Origin: Xanthobacter autotrophicus
GTDB taxonomy: Bacteria > Pseudomonadota > Alphaproteobacteria > Rhizobiales > Xanthobacteraceae
NCBI RefSeq assembly: GCF_005871085.1
Contig: NZ_VAUP01000028.1
Span: forward strand, 186,001 to 250,000
Direction of reading: 5' to 3'
DNA length: 64,000 bases
Shown: positions 26,722-35,213 of the stretch, piece by piece
Layout of the letters: every line of letters starts with the position of its first letter
How positions within the stretch are numbered: the stretch's first letter is position 1
Program-made: the position numbers and the translations under genes
Notes under the pieces: model-generated
Seen by the model: only the letters and a program-made list of their open reading frames with translations
The model's database searches: none
What the model was told of the DNA's origin: nothing

Positions 26722-26952
26722 TCAGGCGGCCTTGGCCGCCTGAAGGCCTTCCAGCGCCTCCTTGGCGATGGGCGAGAGACCCTCGCCGCCATGGGCGATG
26801 TGCTCGGCGATCTTGGAGCGCATGCGCGGGTCCCAGAACTTCTGGATGTGGATGCGCGTGGCCTCCACGGCCTCCGCGTGCTTCTGCGCCGAGAAGGCGG
26901 TGGCGATCTGGTTCGCCATGTAGACGAGCTTTTCAGCAGTGCTATGCGACAT
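26722..26952 (-). CDS. fdsD: Formate dehydrogenase delta subunit
   Basis: A 76-residue protein matching FdsD: KLVYMANQIATAFSA, then EATRIHIQKFWDPRMRSKIAEHIAHGGEGLSPIAKEAL. FdsD is needed to form active NAD-dependent molybdenum formate dehydrogenase, probably in cofactor insertion or stability. It is the last gene of fdsGBA-fdhD-fdsD, and its start overlaps the end of fdhD by 11 bases, so translation is likely coupled. Confidence 0.93.
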   Translation of the reverse strand: MSHSTAEKLVYMANQIATAFSAQKHAEAVEATRIHIQKFWDPRMRSKIAEHIAHGGEGLSPIAKEALEGLQAAKAA

Positions 26953-27820
26953 GGTTCTGCCGTTCCGGTGAGGGGAGGGCGATGCGCCCGGGATGGGTGA
27001 AGACCTCGAAGCCGTCCTGCCGCACGATGGCACACAGGGTGATGCCCGCCGCCTCCGCCGTGCGGATGGCGAGCGAGGTGGGCGCCGAGACGGCGGCGAT
27101 GACGCCAACGCCCAGCACGGCCGCCTTCTGCACCATCTCGATGGAGACGCGGCTGGTCAGCAGCAGAAGGCCGCGCGCGGTGTCGAAGCCGGCTTCCGCC
27201 GCCTTGCCCACCAGCTTGTCGAGGGCATTGTGCCGGCCCACATCCTCGGCGAGAGCGAGGATGCCGCGATCGGGCTCGAAATAGGCAGCCGCGTGCACGG
27301 CGCGGGTTTCATGGTTGAGGCTCTGGAGCGGGCCGAGGGTGGCCATGGCGTCGAGCAGCGTCGCCGGGGAGAAGGGGGTGTCCGCCTTAACCAGCGCTGC
27401 CGGCTTCACCGCCTCGGCAAGGCTTTCCACCCCGCACAGGCCGCAGCCGGTGGGCCCGGCCAGCGCCCGGCGCCGGGCGGAGAGATGCTTCATCTTCTCC
27501 TCGGCGATCCACATGCGGGCCTCGATGCCTTCGTCCACCACGATCACCTCGCGGGAGAGGATCTCGGCGGCGGACGCGACGATGCCCTCGGTGAGGGCGA
27601 AACCCAAGGCGAAGTCGGCGATGTCCGTGGGGCTCGCCATCATCACCGCATGGGTGGTGCCGTTGAAGGTGAGGGCGACCGGCACTTCCTCTGGCACTGC
27701 GCGTTCGCCGGAGGACACCACGCCGTCCCGCACCTGAACGCGCTCCACTCGCCGCGCCGGAGGCGGAGCGGGGAGGGTGCTGTCCTGAGGCAGCGGGCAG
27801 GTGGAGGGCGTATCGGTCAT
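26942..27820 (-). CDS. fdhD: Formate dehydrogenase sulfurtransferase (FdsC/FdhD)
   Basis: A 292-residue protein of the FdhD family (FdsC in this operon type). It passes sulfur from a cysteine desulfurase to the molybdenum cofactor and binds bis-MGD before insertion into FdsA. The sulfur-relay Cys pair is Cys126 and Cys129 in GPTGCGLCGVESL. Other family motifs are VALTFNGTTHAVMMASP, AVHAAAYF, EDVGRHNALDKLVG and LLTSRVSIEMVQKAA. The first 35 residues are variable and Pro-rich. It lies 240 bases after fdsA, with repeat elements in between. Confidence 0.94.
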   Translation of the reverse strand: MTDTPSTCPLPQDSTLPAPPPARRVERVQVRDGVVSSGERAVPEEVPVALTFNGTTHAVMMASPTDIADFALGFALTEGIVASAAEILSREVIVVDEGIEARMWIAEEKMKHLSARRRALAGPTGCGLCGVESLAEAVKPAALVKADTPFSPATLLDAMATLGPLQSLNHETRAVHAAAYFEPDRGILALAEDVGRHNALDKLVGKAAEAGFDTARGLLLLTSRVSIEMVQKAAVLGVGVIAAVSAPTSLAIRTAEAAGITLCAIVRQDGFEVFTHPGRIALPSPERQNHVA

Positions 27821-27957
27821 GTTAGGATTTCACATGGGAGCCGAGAGCTGGTTCCGGAAGGGGTGCTCTTCCCGATCGGGAAAGGGGCGTCAGCTTCTGC
27901 CGTAGTCATGCAGATCCGTTAGCGACACCGCGCGGAAGATGTTCCAGGCCTGACCAC

Positions 27958-28049
27958 ATGGCCGGGTCAAACCCGGCCATGACGGTTTGAAGTGCTTGTG
28001 CACCTTGCCCCACCCCATCCCTCCCCCGCAAGCGGGAGAGGGGGAGTGT
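27958..28049. repeat. Two repeat elements inside the fds operon
   Basis: The spacer between fdsA and fdhD has a perfect 10-bp hairpin ATGGCCGGGT-CAA-ACCCGGCCAT (27958-27980), followed by GACGG as in the element at 15494-15603. The G/C-rich repeat is also here (CCTCCCCCGCAAGCGGGAGA then GGG), identical over 23 bases to 20770-20812. Confidence 0.7.
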
Positions 28050-28060
28050 TGGTGCTTGCC

Positions 28061-30901
28061 TTACTCCGCCGCTTCGGCGGCGATGCGGCGGGAGGTGCGC
28101 GAGAGGTTCTCGTAATCCTCCTGCCACTGGGTCGGGCCATTGGAGGGCGAGACCTGCACGGCGGTCACCTTGTATTCCGGGCAGTTGGTGGCCCAGTCGG
28201 AATAGTCGGTGGTCACCACGTTGGCCTGCGTCACCGGATGGTGGAAGGTGGTGTAGACCACCCCCGGCGCCACCCGGTCCGAGATCACCGCCTTGAGCGA
28301 GGTGGAGCCCGCACGGCTGTCCAGCTTCACGAAATCCCCGTCCCGGATGCCGCGGTTCTCGGCGTCATGGGCGTGGATTTCCAGCACGTCCTCCGGATGC
28401 CAGGCCACGTTCGCGGTGCGCCTGGTCTGGGCGCCCACATTGTACTGGCTGAGGATGCGCCCGGTGGTGAGCAGCAGCGGGAAGCGCGGCCCGGTCTTCT
28501 CGTCGGTGGGCACGTATTCGGTGAGGACGAACTTGCCCTTGCCGCGCACGAAGCCGCCGATGTGCATGATGGGCGTGCCTTCCGGCGCCTCGTCGTTGCA
28601 CGGCCACTGCACCGAACCCAGCTCGTCGAGCTTGGCATAGTTCACGCCCGTGAAGGTGGGGGTGAGCGCCGCGATCTCGTCCATGATCTGGGAGGGGTGG
28701 GTGTAAGTCATGGGGAAGCCCAGCGCATTGGCGAGGAGCTGGGTGACCTCCCAGTCCGCATAGCCGTTCTTGGGCGCCATCACCTTGCGGATGCGCTGGA
28801 TGCGGCGCTCGGCATTGGTGAAGGTGCCGTCCTTCTCCAGGAAGGAGCAGCCGGGCAGGAAGATGTGGGCGTAGTTGGCCGTCTCGTTCAGGAACAGGTC
28901 CTGCACGATCAGGCATTCGAGGCCCGCAAGGCCGGCCGAGACGTGCTTGGTGTCGGGGTCGGACTGGAGGATGTCCTCGCCCTGCACGTAGAGGCCCTTG
29001 AACGTGCCGTCCACCGCCGCGTCGAACATGTTGGGAATGCGCAGACCCGGCTCGTCGTCCAGCGGCACGCCCCACAGCGCCTCGAAGGTCGAGCGGGTGG
29101 CGTCGTCGGAGACGTGACGGTAGCCCGGCAGCTCGTGCGGGAACGAGCCCATGTCGCACGAGCCCTGCACGTTGTTCTGTCCGCGCAGCGGGTTCACGCC
29201 CACGCCGTTGCGGCCCACGTTGCCGGTAGCCATGGCGAGGTTGGCGATGGCCATCACCGTGGTGGAGCCCTGCGAATGCTCGGTGACGCCGAGGCCGTAA
29301 TAGATCGACCCGTTGCCGCCGGTGGCATAGAGCCGGGCCGCGCCGCGCACCAGGGCCGGATCAACGCCGGTGTACTTCTCGACTGCTTCCGGCGAGTGGC
29401 GCTCGTCGGCGACGAAGGCGGCCCAGTCCTGGAACTCGTCCCAGTCGCAGCGTTCGCGCACGAACTGCTCGTTCACCAGCCCCTCGGTGACGACTACATG
29501 GGCCAGCGCCGTCACGATGGCCACGTTGGTGCCGGGCTTGAGCGGCAGGTGGTAGGAGGCCTCGATATGGGGCGAGCGCACGATGTCGGTGCGGCGCGGG
29601 TCCACCACGATCAGCTTGGCGCCCTCGCGCAAGCGCTTCTTGAGGCGCGAGCCGAACACCGGGTGGCCGTCGGTGGGATTGGCGCCGATGATCAGGACGA
29701 CATCCGTCTCCTCGACGCTGTCGAAGTCCTGGGTGCCGGCGGAGGTGCCGTAGGTCTGGGAGAGGCCGTAGCCGGTGGGCGAGTGGCAGACGCGGGCGCA
29801 GGTGTCCACGTTGTTGTTGCCGAAGCCGCCACGGATCAGCTTCTGGACGAGGTAGGTCTCTTCGTTGGTGCAGCGCGAGGAGGTGATGCCGCCGACGGCG
29901 CGCTTGCCGTACTTCTCCTGGATCCGCTTGAACTCGGAGGCAGCGTAGGCGATGGCCTCCTCATAGGTCACTTCCTTCCACGGCTCGTGGATGGAAGAGC
30001 GGATCATGGGCTTGAGGATGCGGTCCTGATGGGCGGCGTAGCCATAGGCGAAGCGGCCCTTGACGCAGGAATGGCCGCGGTTCGCCTTGCCGTCCTTGTA
30101 GGGCACCATGCGCACCAACTCGTCGCCGCGCATCTCGGCCTTGAAGGTGCAGCCCACGCCGCAATAGGCGCAGGTGGTCACCACCGAATGCTCGGGGGTG
30201 CCGATGTCGTACATGGCCTTCTCGTTCAGCGTCGCCGTGGGGCAGGCCTGCACGCAGGCGCCGCAGGAGACGCATTCCGAGGTGAGGAAGGGCTCGTCCA
30301 TGCCCGGCGACACCCGCGAGCCGAAGCCGCGGCCGGAGATGGTGAGCGCAAACGTGCCCTGCACTTCCTCGCAGGCGCGAACGCAGCGATTGCAGACGAT
30401 GCACTTCGACTGCTCGTAGGTGAAGTACGGGTTGGATTCGTCCTTGCCGAGCTTGGTGTGGTTCTCGCCCTCATAGCCGTAGCGCACGTCGCGCAGGCCC
30501 ACCACGCCGGCCATGTCCTGCAATTCGCAGTCGCCGTTGGCGGAGCAGGTGAGGCAGTCCAGCGGGTGGTCGGAGATGTAGAGCTCCATCACCCCCTTGC
30601 GGATCTGCTTCAGCCGCTCGGTCTGGGTCTTCACCACGATGCCTTCAGCCACCGGCGTGGTGCACGAGGCTGGAGTGCCGTTGCGGCCTTCGATCTCGAT
30701 GAGGCAGAGCCGGCACGAACCGAAGCTCTCAAGCATGTCGGTGGCGCAGAGCTTGGGGATCTGGTTTCCCAGTTCCATGGCGGCGCGCATGATGGAGGTG
30801 CCCTCTGGCACCGTGACGCTCATGCCGTCGATGGTGAGGGAAACAAGCTTCTCGGACTTGGAAGCCGGCGTGCCGTAGTCGATTTCGTGAACGAGGGACA
30901 T
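28061..30901 (-). CDS. fdsA: NAD-dependent formate dehydrogenase, alpha subunit
   Basis: The 946-residue catalytic subunit oxidises formate to CO2 at a bis-MGD molybdenum centre. The N-terminal part is NuoG-like with a [2Fe-2S] site (Cys52, 63, 66, 80) and a His/Cys [4Fe-4S] site (His112, Cys116, 119, 125). Two ferredoxin-type clusters follow (Cys167/170/173/177 and Cys210/213/216/220). The molybdopterin domain starts with a cluster at Cys244, 247, 251 and 279. Cys372 in ARVCHSPT takes the position of the active-site selenocysteine in E. coli FdhF. All ligands are present, so the enzyme should be functional. It is cytoplasmic, with FdsB and FdsG as partners. Confidence 0.97.
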   Translation of the reverse strand: MSLVHEIDYGTPASKSEKLVSLTIDGMSVTVPEGTSIMRAAMELGNQIPKLCATDMLESFGSCRLCLIEIEGRNGTPASCTTPVAEGIVVKTQTERLKQIRKGVMELYISDHPLDCLTCSANGDCELQDMAGVVGLRDVRYGYEGENHTKLGKDESNPYFTYEQSKCIVCNRCVRACEEVQGTFALTISGRGFGSRVSPGMDEPFLTSECVSCGACVQACPTATLNEKAMYDIGTPEHSVVTTCAYCGVGCTFKAEMRGDELVRMVPYKDGKANRGHSCVKGRFAYGYAAHQDRILKPMIRSSIHEPWKEVTYEEAIAYAASEFKRIQEKYGKRAVGGITSSRCTNEETYLVQKLIRGGFGNNNVDTCARVCHSPTGYGLSQTYGTSAGTQDFDSVEETDVVLIIGANPTDGHPVFGSRLKKRLREGAKLIVVDPRRTDIVRSPHIEASYHLPLKPGTNVAIVTALAHVVVTEGLVNEQFVRERCDWDEFQDWAAFVADERHSPEAVEKYTGVDPALVRGAARLYATGGNGSIYYGLGVTEHSQGSTTVMAIANLAMATGNVGRNGVGVNPLRGQNNVQGSCDMGSFPHELPGYRHVSDDATRSTFEALWGVPLDDEPGLRIPNMFDAAVDGTFKGLYVQGEDILQSDPDTKHVSAGLAGLECLIVQDLFLNETANYAHIFLPGCSFLEKDGTFTNAERRIQRIRKVMAPKNGYADWEVTQLLANALGFPMTYTHPSQIMDEIAALTPTFTGVNYAKLDELGSVQWPCNDEAPEGTPIMHIGGFVRGKGKFVLTEYVPTDEKTGPRFPLLLTTGRILSQYNVGAQTRRTANVAWHPEDVLEIHAHDAENRGIRDGDFVKLDSRAGSTSLKAVISDRVAPGVVYTTFHHPVTQANVVTTDYSDWATNCPEYKVTAVQVSPSNGPTQWQEDYENLSRTSRRIAAEAAE

Positions 30902-30914
30902 GGTGTTCCTCCAA

Positions 30915-32477
30915 TTATTCTGCGGCGGCCGGCAGCTTCGGCGCGACGCCGAAGTCTTCCGGGAAATGATTGAGCGCGCTCAGCACCGGGTAGGGCGTGA
31001 AGCCACCCAGCGCGCACAGGGAACCAAGCTTCATGGTGTGGCAAAGGTCCGTGAGCAGGGCGAGATTCTGCTCGCGCTTCTCGCCGGCGATCACCTTGTC
31101 GATGGTCTCGACGCCCCGTGTGGAGCCGATGCGGCAGGGCGTGCACTTGCCGCAGCTTTCGTGGGCGCAGAATTCCATGGCGAACTTCGCCATGTCGGCG
31201 AGGTCCGCCGTGTCGTCGAACACCACCAGGCCGCCGTGGCCGATGAGCGCGTCCTTGGCGGTGAAGGCCTCGTAGTCGAACGGGGTGTCGAACTGGTGGG
31301 TGGGCAGATAGGCGCCCAGCGGACCGCCGGCCTGCACCGCCTTGACCGGACGGCCGGACGCCGTGCCGCCGCCGATGTCATAGACCAGCTCGCCCAGCGG
31401 AATGCCGAAGGCGGTCTCGAACAGGCCGCCGAACTTGATGTTGCCGGCGATCTGGATGGGCATGGTGCCGCGCGAGCGGCCCATGCCGAAGTCGCGGTAA
31501 TACTTGCCACCCTTGTCCAGGATCCCCGGCACGGTGGCGAGCGACACCAGATTGTTGATGACGGTGGGCTTCTGGAACAGGCCCTTGTGGGCCGGCAGCG
31601 GCGGCTTGGCACGCACCAGGCCGCGCTTGCCCTCCAGGCTTTCCAGCAGCGCGGTTTCCTCGCCGCACACATAGGCGCCGGCGCCCATGCGCATTTCCAT
31701 GTCGAAGGTGAGGCCCGAGCCGAGGATGTTGTCGCCCAGAAGGCCGGCCTCGCGTGCTTTCTCGATGGCCTTTTCCATCACCACGAAGGCGAGCGGATAT
31801 TCCGAGCGCGAGTAGACGTAGCCCTTGGTAGCCCCCACCGCGAGGCCGGCGATGGTCATGCCCTCGATGAGGCAGAAGGGGTCTGCCTCCATGATCAGGC
31901 GGTCGGCGAAAGTGCCGCTGTCGCCCTCGTCCGCATTGCAGACGATGTAGCGCTGGTCGGCCGGGGTGGCGGCGACCGTGCGCCACTTGATGCCGGTGGG
32001 AAAACCCGCGCCGCCACGCCCGCGCAGTCCGCTTTCCACGACCTCTTCCACCGTGGCCGCCGGGCCGAGCGTAATGGCCCGCTCCAGGCCGCGATAGCCG
32101 CCATGGGCCTTGTAGTCGGTGAGTGAGAGCGGATCGATGATGCCGATGCGGGCGAAGGTGAGCCGCGTCTGCTTCTTCAGGTACGGGATTTCCTCCACCA
32201 CGCCCACGCACAGGGGGTGGTCGGCGCCGTGGAGGATGCCGGCGTGGAGCAGGTCTTCCACGTCGGAGGGCTTCACCGGGCCGTAGCCGACGCGGCCGCG
32301 CTCGGTCTCCACTTCGATAAGGGGTTCCAGCCAGAACAGACCACGCGAGCCGTTGCGGGTGATGTCGGCGGTGATGCCGCGGGCCAGCAGCCCAGCTTCC
32401 AGCTTGCGGGCGACGCGGTCGGCGCCGCAGGCCACCGCGGTGGCGTCGTTCGGGACGAAGATGCGGGGGGATTTCAT
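30915..32477 (-). CDS. fdsB: NAD-dependent formate dehydrogenase, beta subunit
   Basis: A 520-residue NuoF-like subunit that carries FMN and transfers electrons to NAD+. The nucleotide-binding glycine-rich motif is GLRGRGGAGFPTG at about 150-162 and the FMN region is NADEGDSGTFADR at 181-193. The [4Fe-4S] ligands are Cys442, 445, 448 and 488 (ESCGKCTPCRIGS). The first 110 residues form a thioredoxin-like domain without the usual cluster cysteines, as in other FdsB proteins. Its ATG overlaps the fdsG stop as TGATG, which indicates translational coupling. FdsA follows after 13 bases. Confidence 0.96.
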   Translation of the reverse strand: MKSPRIFVPNDATAVACGADRVARKLEAGLLARGITADITRNGSRGLFWLEPLIEVETERGRVGYGPVKPSDVEDLLHAGILHGADHPLCVGVVEEIPYLKKQTRLTFARIGIIDPLSLTDYKAHGGYRGLERAITLGPAATVEEVVESGLRGRGGAGFPTGIKWRTVAATPADQRYIVCNADEGDSGTFADRLIMEADPFCLIEGMTIAGLAVGATKGYVYSRSEYPLAFVVMEKAIEKAREAGLLGDNILGSGLTFDMEMRMGAGAYVCGEETALLESLEGKRGLVRAKPPLPAHKGLFQKPTVINNLVSLATVPGILDKGGKYYRDFGMGRSRGTMPIQIAGNIKFGGLFETAFGIPLGELVYDIGGGTASGRPVKAVQAGGPLGAYLPTHQFDTPFDYEAFTAKDALIGHGGLVVFDDTADLADMAKFAMEFCAHESCGKCTPCRIGSTRGVETIDKVIAGEKREQNLALLTDLCHTMKLGSLCALGGFTPYPVLSALNHFPEDFGVAPKLPAAAE

Positions 32478-32971
32478 CAGGCGTCTCCGAAGCTCTTGCC
32501 GTTGGCGAAGCAGTCGGCGATCTCGTCGATGGCATCGCGGTCGAGGCGGCCGACCAACTGGCCGTCCACCAGAGCGGACGGGGCGCAGGCGCACAGGCCC
32601 AGGCAATAGATAGGCTCCAGGGTCACCCGGCCGTCGGGGGAGGTCGAGCCCATGTCCACGCCGAGCTTTTCCTCGGCATACTGGGCGAGCGCCTTGCCGC
32701 CCACGGACTGGCAAGCCTCGGCGGCGCACAGCTTCACCACGTGGCGTCCCGGCGCCTCGCGCCGGAAGTCATGATAGAAGGTGAGGACGCCATAGACCTC
32801 GGCGCGCGAGAGGTTGAGGCTCTCGGCAATCATGGGCACCGCCGGGTCCGGCACGAAGCCGAACGTCTCCTGCAGGGCGTGCAGGATGGGCATGGTGGCC
32901 CCTTCGAGATGTCGGTTCTCCGAGATCACCTGCGCTGCGCGCTCGGTGCTCCAATCCTCATAGACCGCCAT
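32477..32971 (-). CDS. fdsG: NAD-dependent formate dehydrogenase, gamma subunit
   Basis: A 164-residue NuoE-like [2Fe-2S] subunit. Ligands are Cys82 and Cys87 in LCAAEACQS, and Cys123 and Cys127 in YCLGLCACAP. Together with FdsB it forms the diaphorase module of the formate dehydrogenase. It is the first gene of the operon. I chose ATG 32971 (MAVYEDWSTERAAQVI); an ATG 36 bases upstream (33007) is also possible because neither has a strong ribosome site. Confidence 0.94.
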   Translation of the reverse strand: MAVYEDWSTERAAQVISENRHLEGATMPILHALQETFGFVPDPAVPMIAESLNLSRAEVYGVLTFYHDFRREAPGRHVVKLCAAEACQSVGGKALAQYAEEKLGVDMGSTSPDGRVTLEPIYCLGLCACAPSALVDGQLVGRLDRDAIDEIADCFANGKSFGDA

Positions 32972-33083
32972 GGACGTCTCGCTTTCCCAAAAGCCGTGAG
33001 GGCGCATTGCCGCCGCTTCGTCTTGCTTATGGGAAAGTGTGTCACAGCCGGCCCTCTTATCAAGCCAGCTGTGGGATGTTGCG

Positions 33084-33098
33084 ATAGAACATCTCTAT
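33084..33098. promoter_or_regulatory. LysR-type operator upstream of fds
   Basis: ATAG-AACATCT-CTAT is a 15-base dyad with the T-N11-A core of LysR-family sites. It lies 113 bases upstream of the fdsG start and between fdsG and the LysR gene at 33242-34171, the expected place for an activator site. Confidence 0.6.
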
Positions 33099-33241
33099 GA
33101 AAGTCGGAGGTAAGATGTGGCGCTTCGTCTAAATGAAACGGTCCGCGGTGCGTCAATCGCGTCTGTCTGGGATGGTTCTTGGTATATTGATCGTGTTTTT
33201 CTATGCATGGGGCCGCGCCGTCGCGGTCGGCCCCGTTGGTT

Positions 33242-34171
33242 TTATTGCATTGCAGCAATGGCCGGATCGGCGATGCCACTCTGCTCCAGCTTGGGCGCGA
33301 TGCGCCGCGCTTCCGCCACCAGGGCGGCGGTGATGGGCGTGGTCGGCTCGCGGTGGGGCACCACCAGGCCGATGGAGTGGGAGATGTCCGGCTCCACGAT
33401 GGGAATGGACCGCACCACCGAGGTGAGCCCCAGCGAATCCGCCAGCATGGCCGGCATCACGCTCGCCCACAGGCCGGTGCGCACGTGGGTGAACAGCACG
33501 ATCATGGAATTGGATTCGAGCGTCGGCTTGTGGCTGGCGCCGGCGGCGGCCAGGAGATTGTCCACAATGCGCCGGTTCTGCATGTCGGGGGTGAGCAGGG
33601 CGAGCTGAAGCTCGGCCACCTCCGCCCAGGTCACGGCATCGCGCTCCCCATAACGGGATTGGGGCGAGGTGACGAGCCGGTAGCGCTCGCGATAGAGCGG
33701 CACGGTGTTCACCCGGCCCAGCGGCTCGTTGTCCAGATAGGTGAGGCCGGCGTCGATCTCCAGGTTTTCGAGATGGTTCAAAATCTCGATGGAGGTGCGG
33801 GAAATCACCGTGAAGCGCACGTCCGGGTGTCGGGCGCGGAACGGGGTGGTCAGCGCCGCCACCATGGGCAAAGCGGTGGGGATGGCGGCGATGCGCAGCG
33901 GGCCGGCAAGGCCGCGCTTGAGCGCATCGATGTCCTGCCGCATGGCCCGCGAATCGGCCACGATCCGTCGCGCCCATTCCAGCGTCCGCTCGCCCTCAGG
34001 TGTGAAGCCCATGAAGCGCGAGCCGCGCTGCACCAGCAGCACGCCCAGCGTTTCCTCCAGTTGCTTGATTCCGGCGGAAAGGGTGGGCTGTGTCACCCCG
34101 CAGGCTTCGGCGGCGCGGCCGAAGTGGCGTTCCCGGGCAAGAGCGATCAGATATTCGAGTTTGTCGATCAT
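33242..34171 (-). CDS. LysR-family regulator, probably of the fds operon
   Basis: A 309-residue LysR-type transcription factor. The winged helix-turn-helix occupies residues 1-60 (FGRAAEACGVTQPTLSAGIKQLEETLG) and the periplasmic-binding-protein-like effector domain about 90-300. It lies directly upstream of fdsGBA in the same direction. In Cupriavidus a LysR regulator (FdsR) controls the fds operon from this position, so the same role is likely; the co-inducer would be formate, which is inference. A T-N11-A dyad lies between this gene and fdsG. Confidence 0.88.
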   Translation of the reverse strand: MIDKLEYLIALARERHFGRAAEACGVTQPTLSAGIKQLEETLGVLLVQRGSRFMGFTPEGERTLEWARRIVADSRAMRQDIDALKRGLAGPLRIAAIPTALPMVAALTTPFRARHPDVRFTVISRTSIEILNHLENLEIDAGLTYLDNEPLGRVNTVPLYRERYRLVTSPQSRYGERDAVTWAEVAELQLALLTPDMQNRRIVDNLLAAAGASHKPTLESNSMIVLFTHVRTGLWASVMPAMLADSLGLTSVVRSIPIVEPDISHSIGLVVPHREPTTPITAALVAEARRIAPKLEQSGIADPAIAAMQ

Positions 34172-34451
34172 GGGGCCATATCAGGGGGATGGGCGCCGCC
34201 GCGCAAGGCGGCTGTGTTGCCGCAGTGCCGCAGCGCAGCGCCGGCTCTCAGTGCGCCCTGAGCGACGCGCGGCGGTTCTTGCGTTTCGGGCCGACAGCGG
34301 TAGACGGGCACAGACGGTGCCGATGGCATTTTCGACCGGGCTGTCTGAGGCGCGTCCTGTTGGGACGCGGCGGTCGCACGGCGGGAGCCACGTGGTATTT
34401 CCAGTTACGCCATATCCATCGGGGCCGGGGTGCCGGCATGAGGGGTGATCC

Positions 34452-34751
34452 ATGAAGAGCATGCTGATTGCGCTGTCCCTGGGCGCCGGTGCCGTCCTTC
34501 TCGCAGCAGGCGGCGCTCACGCGACGTCCCTTCTGAATCCTGGACCGGCGCTCGCCGCCCAGCCGCCCGAAGCGGCGCCCCAGCAGGTGCGCTGGGTGTG
34601 TACCTATGGTCGGTGCGTGTGGCGGCCCCGGTCAAACGTGCGCGTGCCGGTCTATGCCCAAAGCTGGGGTCCGCCGCCGCGCCCGAACTGCTTCTGGACT
34701 CGCCGAATCGGCCCTCAGGGCCAGTCACACTGGCAGCAGGTGTGTCGGTAG
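34452..34751 (+). CDS. Small exported Cys-containing protein
   Basis: A 99-residue protein with a signal peptide (MKSMLIALSLGAGAVLLAAGGAHA). The mature part contains RWVCTYGRCVWRPR, then PNCFWTRRIG and the terminal VCR, giving four Cys. VCxYGRCxW is a pattern seen in small secreted proteins of Hyphomicrobiales. Function is unknown. GGGTGATCC precedes the ATG; the start fits the signal peptide. The 280 bases between it and the LysR gene hold no other feature I can name. Confidence 0.75.
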   Translation: MKSMLIALSLGAGAVLLAAGGAHATSLLNPGPALAAQPPEAAPQQVRWVCTYGRCVWRPRSNVRVPVYAQSWGPPPRPNCFWTRRIGPQGQSHWQQVCR

Positions 34752-34916
34752 CTCTCAGATGGTATCAGAGTGCAGATTTTCTGCATTGCAACCATACTCG
34801 CGAGAACGTGAACTGTGACACTGGAGCCACAGGCAAGCTTTTAACGTTATCTTAAAGATCGGCAACGGCGCGGCGGACCGAAGGCCGAGGATCTGGGGAA
34901 GAAGGGGAGTCCTGCC

Positions 34917-35075
34917 ATGCCTGGCTTGGCTCATGGTTCAGTTCTGATTTCTCTCGTGGCTATGCTGTTCGCCGCAGTTTTGCTGGCGACACCGACGCTG
35001 GCGTTCCTGACTCATCCGCAGGAGCATCCCACAGTGGTGCCGCGACCGTTGCATACGGTTTCCGCGTTCGCCTGA
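34917..35075 (+). CDS. Small hydrophobic protein, 52 aa
   Basis: A short frame with a good ribosome site (GGGGAG seven bases before the ATG). It encodes a hydrophobic helix (SVLISLVAMLFAAVLLA) followed by TPTLAF and a short polar tail ending LHTVSAFA. It reads as a signal peptide with a small mature peptide, or as a single-pass membrane peptide. No family recognised. It lies between two exported-protein genes on the same strand. Confidence 0.5.
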   Translation: MPGLAHGSVLISLVAMLFAAVLLATPTLAFLTHPQEHPTVVPRPLHTVSAFA

Positions 35076-35213
35076 CACCTTGCCTGCATATGATCCATTT
35101 TTCCGGACCCGTGACCGCGCCCGCTTCACGGACGCGGGATCGGTATGGTTTGGCCGGATCTTGGAGCTGACGATGTCCGTGTTGAGCGGGGCAGCGGACG
35201 TGGGAGGCTGATC

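Noticed and set aside
28061-30973. A 993-codon open frame on the + strand across fdsA
   Set aside because: It is antisense to a gene with all cofactor ligands in place and has no family motif; GC-rich third positions create such frames.
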